DNA of 64,000 bases from Alloscardovia venturai. Its GTDB lineage: Bacteria; Actinomycetota; Actinomycetes; Actinomycetales; Bifidobacteriaceae. Position 1 is the first letter of the stretch. Every line of letters starts with the position of its first letter. The stretch lies in assembly GCF_042676605.1 (NCBI RefSeq), contig NZ_JBHTHQ010000013.1, positions 59,350-123,349 of the forward strand. The letters are read 5' to 3'. Position numbers and translations under genes: made by a program. Shown here piece after piece: positions 54,813-61,963 of the stretch. The notes under the pieces were generated by a model. That model saw nothing but the letters and a program-made list of their open reading frames with translations, ran no database searches and was not told where the DNA came from.

Positions 54813-54890
54813 ATATTTTGTGCAGCTTGCGACACTTTTAATGCAAAACTGCGGCAAAGAGGATTAATTTACGTATCAACTTGCACAAAA
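54813..54890 (+). repeat. Palindromic repeat unit, copy 5 (78 bp)
   Basis: The left half begins ATATTTTGTGCAGCTTGCGA; the right half on the other strand begins TTTTGTGCAAGTTGATACGT. It is 76/78 identical to the reverse complement of 56504-56581. Confidence 0.92.
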
Positions 54891-55097
54891 CGTGACCTGA
54901 TAAGCTACGCCTAAACTGAATTATTGCTGTATAAGTAAGTCAGGGTGGAATACTTTTAAGGCTATACGAGGTCTGTCGAATTGTATGTTGACAGTGCAGC
55001 ATTGCATCTCTACATATCAATGTTAGATGCATCATTACTGTTTTAGGCTCACGAATGATGACAGACGGGATAAAGATGAACTTTGCACGAAATAATG

Positions 55098-55123
55098 TGC
55101 GCGCGGAAATACATGTGCGCGCA
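55098..55123 (-). terminator. GC-rich hairpin at the 3' end of the nuclease-like gene
   Basis: TGCGCGC at 55098-55104 pairs with GCGCGCA at 55117-55123 around 12 bases, 8 bp beyond the stop of the minus-strand gene. The ten-base direct repeat ATGTGCGCGC occurs twice here. No T-run follows. Confidence 0.5.
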
Positions 55124-55130
55124 TGACATC

Positions 55131-56411
55131 TTAATCAAGTTGGTGATGGCGCTTATGAGTTATATCACTGATGAGGAATCGCTGACGTCTGCGCATCTCC
55201 CACTTCCCAACGTGTGGGACACCACCAAGTTTTAGTTTGCCGATCATACTGTCACCGCCATTCTTCTCCACCTCTGAAAATTGAAAGCGAATGATTGTGA
55301 AGCCGGCTAAGGCGAGCGCTGTCTCTCGGTCTTTCTCCCGAAGGATGACATCTGCAGGGGTAGAATATTTATTCATATGAGGGTTGAGGTATTTTTCACG
55401 GCCGTCAAGTTCAGCGATGATTTGGCTGTTGTAGTGAGAATCAGAGTGAGCTCTGATAGCCTTAATTTTCCATAGAAAGTCAGGTCTGATTGTGCGGGTT
55501 CGCTGGAAGTTCTTTTCATGTCGGTAATCTAAACGACGCAATGGGTTTGGAATCTCAACTTGTAATAATGGTCGTGCAAAACCCGCCTGAAGCATTCGCG
55601 CACGGGAGAAACTTTCGCCTCCATTTTCTGATCTTGCATCCAAAAATTGGAGCACATAAATTGCTGTACTGGATTTCCAACAACGGTGCTGTTGACGCGC
55701 GTACGCTACTGCTTTCTTGCTCGTGATGCCGAATGAGTGAGCAAGTTGGTCAGCTACGATAAGCGCATACTCGATTGGTAGTGTCCTTGCACAATCAAAT
55801 ATTGTCTGCAAAGGAGACGTAACGAGTAGCCCACGCAGATATCCGATTTTATTGTTTATGGAGACATAAGAAGAGTTCCGTAAACTGTGGAAGTACTTAT
55901 TACGAGTACGACGTCTAGACCGTGAGCCTTTGATGTAGTGAAATCGTACAGGAGATGTTTTGCGTCGTGCAGAAGACGTCTTGGAGTCACATGCAAAATG
56001 TACATGCGCATGAAGTTTTCGAGGTAGATTTACACCGTACAATTCGGCTGCCGACGTCATGCATACTGGCCATGTGGGATGAGCGGAAGCTATTGCCGAT
56101 ATGCGTTGCAAGTTTTGCTGATGCAGAGAAAATGAATTCCAAATAAATGCGTTGACAAAGTATCCGCGAAAGAGTTCCATGAGAGGCATTTTGTCGCGGA
56201 CACTATGAGTCTTTATCGATGTTTTTCGGATTAGTGCACCACTCGTTGGCGAGTCGCTATGGATATGTCGTCGTGCTGAACGGCGAAGTGGACGATTCGG
56301 CGGTCTTCGTAGCGCTAGAGAAAACGTACTAGGTTCATGCGAGTCAGTGCATGTTTTAGCATGAATTGGAGTCGCACCAAACAGTGACTCAAGGGTTTTC
56401 TCGTACTTCAT
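55131..56411 (-). CDS. AbiEi/DUF559-like protein with PD-(D/E)XK nuclease domain
   Basis: Basic protein of 426 residues of a type common in actinobacteria and often named as a type IV antitoxin AbiEi-like or DUF559 protein. About 95 N-terminal residues are Arg/Ser/Pro-rich. The middle (about 100-250) resembles AbiEi-type regions. The C-terminal part has RPDF then IAELDGREKY and, after REKDRE, GFTIIRF, the Vsr-like nuclease core (Asp, Glu, Lys). The start at 56411 lacks a ribosome site; an AT-rich leaderless start is possible. The gene lies between two inverted 78-bp repeats. Function in defence or in repeat processing is unknown. Confidence 0.72.
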   Translation of the reverse strand: MKYEKTLESLFGATPIHAKTCTDSHEPSTFSLALRRPPNRPLRRSARRHIHSDSPTSGALIRKTSIKTHSVRDKMPLMELFRGYFVNAFIWNSFSLHQQNLQRISAIASAHPTWPVCMTSAAELYGVNLPRKLHAHVHFACDSKTSSARRKTSPVRFHYIKGSRSRRRTRNKYFHSLRNSSYVSINNKIGYLRGLLVTSPLQTIFDCARTLPIEYALIVADQLAHSFGITSKKAVAYARQQHRCWKSSTAIYVLQFLDARSENGGESFSRARMLQAGFARPLLQVEIPNPLRRLDYRHEKNFQRTRTIRPDFLWKIKAIRAHSDSHYNSQIIAELDGREKYLNPHMNKYSTPADVILREKDRETALALAGFTIIRFQFSEVEKNGGDSMIGKLKLGGVPHVGKWEMRRRQRFLISDITHKRHHQLD

Positions 56412-56829
56412 AGATTTAGTGTGTCGCTACGACTAGTAGTGGCGCAATGACAACTAGAGAATGTGTACGAATGTGGATAGGTGAGTCTTTAAGGTTTTGA
56501 CACTTTTGTGCAAGTTGATACGTAAATTAATCCTTTTTGCCGCAGTTTTGTATTAAAAGTGTCGCAAGCTGCACAAAATATGCAGAAAACAATGAGCTAC
56601 AGGCTGCGTCAGAGGGAGAAAAGCAATCTCGTACGTCGTATCAGATGCAATCCTGTAAAAGGACTGAAAACGACAGATTTTAAGGCATTGCTAATGCCTA
56701 CATGAAGTTACATATAGGACACGATATATCACAACGTTCTTACCATATTTTCAGCAGAACTGAACCGTTTCTGACGAAAATAGTGAAGATACAGATTAAT
56801 CGCTGCGAAGACCATTCATAAAGTGTTAA
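56412..56829. other. Intergenic region before gtrA-like gene
   Basis: A 418-bp gap between divergent genes. It holds the 78-bp repeat at 56504-56581. A 37-codon ORF from about 56594 lacks a ribosome site and looks like chance. Nothing else recognised. Confidence 0.55.
56504..56581 (-). repeat. Palindromic repeat unit, copy 6 (78 bp), inverted copy of copy 5
   Basis: Same unit as 54813-54890 on the opposite strand, with two differences. It lies about 93 bp upstream of the nuclease-like gene start and about 250 bp upstream of the GtrA gene. Confidence 0.92.
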
Positions 56830-57330
56830 ATGAACAGAATGAAGAAACTTATTGCGCAAATTGCAAAATTTGGTGTAGTCGGCATTATTGCTGCTGTAAT
56901 TGATTTTGGCGTGCTGAATTTGCTCGTTGCACTTTTCCACATGAATGCGACAGTGGCGAGCACCATTTCTTTTGTCGTCTCTTTAGTTTTCAACTACTTG
57001 GCAAGCATGAAATACGTCTTTGTGCACCGCAAAGATATGGCAAGGTGGATGGAAGTTGTTATTTTCATTTTCTCGGCTATCGTCGGTTTACTCATTAATG
57101 ACTGGATTATTTGGATGTCTACGACGGTAATCTTGCCTGCGGGAAGTGTTCCTGGCGATACCACGTATGCGGTTTTCACGAATGGTGGAAAAATTGTTGC
57201 TACTGTGGTTGTCGCTATATGGAATTTTGTAATTCGAAAGTGGCTTCTTGATGCTCAAGAAAATGGAGAGGCAAAACAAGGAAGCTTTTCACATAAACTA
57301 GGTGAATGGTCGCTGAAGTTCGGTAAGTAG
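56830..57330 (+). CDS. GtrA-family membrane protein
   Basis: Small membrane protein of 166 residues with four helices, GtrA family. FGVVGIIAAVIDFGVLNLL is the first helix and FNYLASMKYVF the family motif between helices 2 and 3. GtrA proteins are thought to help move polyprenyl-linked sugars. ATG 56830 or 56839 could start it; neither has a strong ribosome site. A basic tail of about 25 residues closes it. Confidence 0.88.
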   Translation: MNRMKKLIAQIAKFGVVGIIAAVIDFGVLNLLVALFHMNATVASTISFVVSLVFNYLASMKYVFVHRKDMARWMEVVIFIFSAIVGLLINDWIIWMSTTVILPAGSVPGDTTYAVFTNGGKIVATVVVAIWNFVIRKWLLDAQENGEAKQGSFSHKLGEWSLKFGK

Positions 57331-57378
57331 ACTAGAACGTAGAATAAGCTCAGATTGGAGCTACGCATGTTCTTGATA

Positions 57379-57403
57379 TTTTTTGCAGAAAGGAACGATT
57401 TCT
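57379..57403 (+). repeat. Possible degenerate half-site before the tautomerase
   Basis: ATTTTTTGCAGAAAGGAACG resembles the left half of the 48545 unit (TATTTTGTGCAGAACGATAC). It contains the ribosome site of the tautomerase gene. No partner half is seen. Confidence 0.35.
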
Positions 57404-57751
57404 ATGCCTGTTATTCATACCCATGTCAGTGTTAAAACAACTCAATCGCAGCGTGAGGAGCTGAAGTCTCTCTACGGTCAGGCGATTGCCGCTGTGCCAG
57501 GTAAATCTGAGAGTTGGCTTATGTGCCCGTTCGAAGACGATATGCCTATCTATTTTGGCGGTACTGATTCACAGTCGGCTGCATATGTAGAAGTAAACGT
57601 TTTTGGAAAAAATATTCCACGCTCTGCTTGGGAAAATCTGAGTGAGCAGATTATGACTGCACTAGAGAAGGTACTTGACATACCACAAAATCGCACGTAC
57701 ATTCGTTACACTGCCACAGAGGATTGGGGCTGGAATGGCAGGAATTTCTAG
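57404..57751 (+). CDS. MIF-like phenylpyruvate tautomerase
   Basis: Protein of 115 residues of the macrophage migration inhibitory factor branch of the tautomerase superfamily. The catalytic proline directly follows the initiator Met (MPVIHTHVSV), and GKSESWLMCPF matches the active-site strand with Lys and Met seen in MIF. Length equals that of MIF. AGAAAGGAACG precedes ATG 57404. A few actinobacteria carry such genes; a host-directed role is possible but not shown. Confidence 0.85.
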   Translation: MPVIHTHVSVKTTQSQREELKSLYGQAIAAVPGKSESWLMCPFEDDMPIYFGGTDSQSAAYVEVNVFGKNIPRSAWENLSEQIMTALEKVLDIPQNRTYIRYTATEDWGWNGRNF

Positions 57752-57879
57752 TAGTATCGGGTGAGTGACGTTGTATGAGTGACGTAATGGGCGCTGTGTT
57801 AGGCGCTGTACTATGACGAGTAGATTCTAGATTTTTCCTAAAACCTGAGAACAATTAATAGCGATTGAGATGGGCATTT

Positions 57880-58626
57880 ATGAACAATTTTTTGCATGTT
57901 GCAACTGAATTTCGTGAATCTGGCGGGAATTCTGCCTTAAAAACGTTTCAACCTGCACAAAAAGGGCAGCAGACTACAGTCCACTTGATTCGGCACGGCG
58001 AAGTTTACAACCCGGACCGTGTGCTATACGAGCGACTCCCGGGTTTCCATCTCTCAGAGCGCGGTTTTCGTATGGCACATGCGACCGGTCGATTTATTGC
58101 GAATAACCCGCACATGAATAGCCCCACTGCAATTTTTTCTAGCCCGCTTGACCGGACGATTGACACCGTAACGGCAATCGCTGAGGAGATGGGCAAAGTT
58201 CCAGACAATCATCCAGAACGCATCTACGACGTGATTGCGACAGATGAACGCATCATTGAGGCGCGTAATGAGTTTCGCGGTAAACGCATAGGGTATGGGG
58301 ATGGTGCGCTGTGGAGAAATAATAATTGGAAACTCGTTTCAAATCTGTGGAAGCCGAGCTGGGGTGAGAGCTACAAAGAAATTGCCGCACGTGTGCAAGA
58401 TTTCGTCTTCGAAAAGGTGGATGCGTATCCAGGACAATACATATTTGCTGTCATGCACGAGTCACCAATTTGGTCGTTCCGGCACATGTTGGAAACAGGG
58501 CATCCTGAGCATAATATGCTTCTACGCAAGACCGCTTTGGCATCGATTACCTCTTTAACTTTTGAGGTTGGGTCACATGAACTTATCAGCATCGGCTACG
58601 CGGATCCAGCAGCAGATGTTCGTTAA
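57880..58626 (+). CDS. Histidine phosphatase with repeat-derived N-terminus
   Basis: Phosphoglycerate-mutase-like histidine phosphatase of 248 residues. HLIRHGEVYN holds the catalytic RHG, SSPLDRTIDT the second arginine, and VMHESPIW the second histidine. The RHG domain starts only at about residue 35. The residues before it come from a palindromic repeat unit (57888-57963), which ends with FQPAQKGQQ. The start ATG 57880 has a weak ribosome site. The substrate could be a sugar phosphate or phosphoglycerate-like compound. Confidence 0.85.
   Translation: MNNFLHVATEFRESGGNSALKTFQPAQKGQQTTVHLIRHGEVYNPDRVLYERLPGFHLSERGFRMAHATGRFIANNPHMNSPTAIFSSPLDRTIDTVTAIAEEMGKVPDNHPERIYDVIATDERIIEARNEFRGKRIGYGDGALWRNNNWKLVSNLWKPSWGESYKEIAARVQDFVFEKVDAYPGQYIFAVMHESPIWSFRHMLETGHPEHNMLLRKTALASITSLTFEVGSHELISIGYADPAADVR
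57888..57963. repeat. Palindromic repeat unit, copy 7, coding the start of the phosphatase
   Basis: The left half reads TTTTTTGCATGTTGCAACTG and the right half on the other strand TTTTTGTGCAGGTTGAAACG. It covers codons 4-28 of the phosphatase and is open in that frame. Confidence 0.82.
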
Positions 58627-58729
58627 TGCCGCAGCAAGTAACAAGAGAGCAAAGGTGCGAGAGCGCCTTCAATGTTGAAAATAATTTAAGTAAAATTGCA
58701 AAGCTGCAAAGAGGAGGAATTGAGAAAAG

Positions 58730-59608
58730 ATGAGTTTGGATGTTCGCAAACTTGAGAAATCTGTGAGTGATACTGTGTCGGCTGCGAGTGCGGCCGCGCA
58801 AGAGTTGAAGCGACTGTACCCTTTGGAGAATGCTGAACAGCTGAACAATGACGTTCATTACGGCGATAATCTTCAGGTAAAGCAAACGTTTCAACTTGCA
58901 CAAAACTTGTTGCAAAGTAGAGCAAGAACGGTCTCTTCCCCCGACACTTTTGTGCAGCTCGCGACGGAACTGACTCTTGCTGATGCTGAGTATGTGTTTG
59001 AGGGTGCGTTGGCCATCCCGGGACGACCGCAGGAACTGGTTGATGCACTCCTTGCAGCGAATGATGCATATGATACGGCACATGAGTTGCATGATGAGTT
59101 TGGTGCAGTGAATATTTTGCAAGTTGCTGCGTGTTTATCGGATGGGAATTCTGTTTCAGTCGATCTCGATACGTTGGACGGTATTATTGATGAAGTAGCA
59201 GATTTTGACGACGTCTCAGATGACTGTGCGAACGTCTTACGTGGGTTTGAGCTTGGTCTTCAATCAGCTCACATTATCTCTGAAAGTTCGGATGGTCTCG
59301 TGTGTGAGCCTGCATTAGCTCTCCTTGTGGCAAATGAGTATTTGGATGCCGCGGCTACTCCGCGCACATTTGCCACATCAGAGCAGCTCATTGAGCTTGT
59401 GGATAATGGGCTTGGTAGCGTCGAAGCGGAGAATATTCTTAAGGGCGCTATGGAACAGTGGCAGACCCACAAAAACGAAATTTTATGGAATAAGGATGAG
59501 GCGAAACGTCTCGCCAAGGAAGAGGATGAGCGCAAGAGCAAAGAGGCGTTAGCGGCAAAATTCGCGCACGTTAAGGACGACCCTGCGAAAGAGAAAATCG
59601 AATTATAG
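58730..59608 (+). CDS. Acidic protein of unknown function with in-frame repeat
   Basis: Cytoplasmic protein of 292 residues, acidic, with no membrane segment or signal; no family recognised. It is mainly helical by composition and ends in a charged Lys/Glu-rich tail (about 240-292) like a coiled coil. GAGGAGGAAT at 58711-58720 supports ATG 58730. A repeat pair at 58884-58966 occupies residues about 52-79 in frame, giving TFQLAQN and later DTFVQLA. The function is unknown. Confidence 0.78.
   Translation: MSLDVRKLEKSVSDTVSAASAAAQELKRLYPLENAEQLNNDVHYGDNLQVKQTFQLAQNLLQSRARTVSSPDTFVQLATELTLADAEYVFEGALAIPGRPQELVDALLAANDAYDTAHELHDEFGAVNILQVAACLSDGNSVSVDLDTLDGIIDEVADFDDVSDDCANVLRGFELGLQSAHIISESSDGLVCEPALALLVANEYLDAAATPRTFATSEQLIELVDNGLGSVEAENILKGAMEQWQTHKNEILWNKDEAKRLAKEEDERKSKEALAAKFAHVKDDPAKEKIEL
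58884..58966. repeat. Inside-out pair of half-sites within a coding region (83 bp)
   Basis: AAACGTTTCAACTTGCACAA (58884-58903) comes first, the reverse half-site; TTTTGTGCAGCTCGCGACG (58948-58966) comes second. The orientation is the opposite of standard units, as at 17816. It encodes FQLAQN and VQLAT in frame. Confidence 0.75.
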
Positions 59609-59691
59609 CCATGGCCATCATTGCATATCTGATGAACTTAATCGACCCGAGCAAACCATGAGCAAACTGTAGATACACAATACGCTCATCA

Positions 59692-60645
59692 TCATTGATG
59701 AGGATTTTCCGGTACGTACGGTGCATATGGAGATAGCGGATACGGGTAGTATTGTGATGCTTGGTGCGGTACGGTAGGCATGCTTGTGGGGTACACCCCC
59801 GGCGTCATTGCCGAAGACGCTGCCGGTATCGATGATTCCGTAGGTGGCATAGCTTGCGTAGGAGCTATGAACGGCGCTGTCGATACAGCCGGCACAGCTG
59901 GGATGGTGGGCACAGCTGGGATGTAATTAGCATCGAAACGAACTCCACGCACATCGCTCGGTGCAGCAAGAAATACAACAAAAGCAAGCGACGCAGCAAT
60001 ATCGATAAGTAGAAGTATTAGACCGATAGTCGCCCCAATATTCCATGCGAAGCTGTCAATTAATCGGGCTCCCACTAAAACGAACTCTGTTCCTGCAAAG
60101 GCAAATACGGCAGCAATGACAGTGACTGTCGCATAAAGACCGATGATTCCTGCTATCCCCGCAAAAATCCATGCGGCAGAATGATTGGCATCATGGAGTC
60201 TGCGGGAGGCAATAGCAAGAGTTGGAATGAAAATTGCCAAGCTCCACAACGCTGAGACTATAGTACCGGCATTGGAGATGTGGAAAAAATGTGAGATTAC
60301 ATTGATTGCGAGTTGCACGATAACAGTGAAACCGTATGCCCACCAGAACTCAGAGCGGGAAGCACGACCGTTAAAAGTAGCATATTTCTTGAAGAAGCGC
60401 CGAATCGCAGCGCCGGCATGAACGCCATAGTAAGGCTGATTGAGCGGAGGGATAAGCGTGAAACTTCCATCAGCGTGTACATCGAGAGGTGCCACTCCGT
60501 TGTATGCTTCTGCAGGATTTGCATATACTGTAGCGCGGGTCAAACTGAGCGGAGATACATTCGCCTGAGTTTCATACCCGCCAGCAACATACGCCTGAGA
60601 TGTATAAGAGGTATACGTTGGGGGAAGAGATGCATATCCGTCCAT
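59692..60645 (-). CDS. DUF805 membrane protein with long tails
   Basis: Membrane protein of 317 residues with a DUF805 core (about 85-230) of four to six helices. FNGRASRSEFWWAYGF and RRLHDANHSAAW are the core motifs. About 80 N-terminal residues and a Pro/Ala/Thr-rich C-terminal tail of about 80 residues flank it. ATG 60645 has AAGGTGG upstream; the GTG at 60654 is less likely. The family is widespread in bacteria with unknown function. Confidence 0.85.
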   Translation of the reverse strand: MDGYASLPPTYTSYTSQAYVAGGYETQANVSPLSLTRATVYANPAEAYNGVAPLDVHADGSFTLIPPLNQPYYGVHAGAAIRRFFKKYATFNGRASRSEFWWAYGFTVIVQLAINVISHFFHISNAGTIVSALWSLAIFIPTLAIASRRLHDANHSAAWIFAGIAGIIGLYATVTVIAAVFAFAGTEFVLVGARLIDSFAWNIGATIGLILLLIDIAASLAFVVFLAAPSDVRGVRFDANYIPAVPTIPAVPAVSTAPFIAPTQAMPPTESSIPAASSAMTPGVYPTSMPTVPHQASQYYPYPLSPYAPYVPENPHQ

Positions 60646-60907
60646 GTGCTCCACCTTAGTCCGTGCAATCCTGTTCGTACGATTCAGCTCAGTTGTGTGG
60701 GTAATGCAGAATAATCACGAGCACGCCGATACCACGCTATAAACTGCAAGTTTTGTAATTATATCAGGCGTGTAATGCTACCGTGCATTTGTTTTTCCGC
60801 GGAGTTATGTACTTCAGACATTGTCCACTTACTGCCTTGCTGCCCCGCGATTCTAGAGCACCCACATATAGCATCCGTGAGAGTCTTTGCGCACTCACGC
60901 GCTATCC

Positions 60908-61807
60908 TTAATCGATATTATCGTCAGCCGGGTTTCCTAGCCATATTCTCTCCGTAAGAACGATGATTGCCATAACTATCCCTGTACTCACGACTATGGC
61001 AATGGTTGCTGCCCATACGAGAGGCGCTTGGAAAGTGTTGTATGCAGATTGCAAAAAAATGCCAATTCCATGGCGGCTCCCCATATACTCAGCCGTTGCA
61101 GCCGTTGCAAAAATGTACGTGCCAGCGATGCGAACGCCGCTAAAAATCTGGCGCGCAGCCACGCGCAGCTGCACGTGCCATAGTGTCCACCAACGGTTTG
61201 CGCCACACGTTAGCGCTACGTCAACGAAGTAACGCGGGATAGCTCTCAAGCCTCGTGAAGTTTGAATGGCTATAGGGAAGACGCTGAAAACGCAGACGAG
61301 GGCAATTTTCCCTGCCTGATCAAAGCCGAAGAACCACAGGAAGAACGGCGTGATGGAGATGAGAGGGAGAGTTTGTGCTGCGGTTAAGAGAGGCATGAAC
61401 GCTGAATTAAGTACGGATGATAGGTAAAGTACGATACCGAGCGTGATTCCGATGATGATGGCGAGCACAAATCCCCATAACCCTTCAGAAACTGTTACGC
61501 CTAAATTACTCATCAAAATGTCCCAGTTGAGGTGGGCAGCAGCGACGATGCGCGATGGGGAAGACCAAATACGTGCAGTGCCGGAGGAATTGTTTGCATG
61601 GATTTCCCAGGCGATACCAATAAGAAGAACGACTATGAGAGTAGGCAAAATATGAGAAAGTACGCGTGCAATGCGCTTGCTGCGACTACCTTGCGTGCCT
61701 GTGTTGCGTGCATCACTAAATCGTTCATCGGCAAGCTGCTTACTACTAGGCCGTTTGCCACGTACGGCACTAGGCTGCGCGTTGCCAAGTTTTTTATTTG
61801 TTGTCAT
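60908..61807 (-). CDS. ABC transporter permease, SsuC/ThiX-like, without neighbours
   Basis: Permease of 299 residues with six helices (BPD_transp_1 fold). GANRWWTLWHVQLRVAARQI is the EAA loop that contacts an ATPase. A basic N-terminal tail of about 50 residues precedes the first helix. AAAGGA precedes the start. No ATPase or binding protein lies nearby, so partners must be encoded elsewhere. SsuC/TauC (sulfonates) and ThiX-like (thiamine precursors) permeases look alike. Confidence 0.85.
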   Translation of the reverse strand: MTTNKKLGNAQPSAVRGKRPSSKQLADERFSDARNTGTQGSRSKRIARVLSHILPTLIVVLLIGIAWEIHANNSSGTARIWSSPSRIVAAAHLNWDILMSNLGVTVSEGLWGFVLAIIIGITLGIVLYLSSVLNSAFMPLLTAAQTLPLISITPFFLWFFGFDQAGKIALVCVFSVFPIAIQTSRGLRAIPRYFVDVALTCGANRWWTLWHVQLRVAARQIFSGVRIAGTYIFATAATAEYMGSRHGIGIFLQSAYNTFQAPLVWAATIAIVVSTGIVMAIIVLTERIWLGNPADDNID

Positions 61808-61872
61808 AAATCCTTTGCGTCCTCGTTATAGACAGCGTTATGGCTGCGTTATACCCTGTAATACTCTTTGAC

Positions 61873-61956
61873 TTTGCGTGGCTGTATCGCTCGGTTATAC
61901 TGAGCCTACTCATTGCAAACGCCGCCTCAACGTTCATACAGTCTGGTCCCTACAAT
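61873..61956 (+). promoter_or_regulatory. Candidate gltX promoters
   Basis: TATACT at 61896-61901 is a good -10 box, with TTTGCG 17 bp before it as a weak -35. A second box, TACAAT at 61951-61956, lies 7 nt before the gltX ATG and would give a leaderless transcript. Confidence 0.5.
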
Positions 61957-61963
61957 AGTCCCT

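Larger units (their letters stand above)
54573..55130. other. Intergenic region after rplI
   Basis: A 558-bp gap with the rplI terminator (54665-54719), a 78-bp repeat (54813-54890) and a GC-rich hairpin (55098-55123). Bases 54891-55097 show no gene or motif I can name. Confidence 0.6.
54813..56581. mobile_element. Nuclease-like gene bracketed by 78-bp inverted repeats, candidate cassette
   Basis: Two 78-bp repeat units, at 54813-54890 and 56504-56581, are inverted copies that differ at only two positions. Between them is one gene (55131-56411, minus strand). I see no target-site duplication and no transposase, so mobility is a hypothesis. The alternatives are a segment that inverts by recombination between the repeats, or gene conversion between two copies of the family. 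Confidence 0.5.

Noticed and set aside
54632..54841. 69-codon ORF after rplI
   Set aside because: It spans the terminator and part of the repeat, with Phe/Leu-rich random composition.
54813..56581. Insertion sequence
   Set aside because: No transposase and no target duplication visible; I list it only as a candidate cassette.
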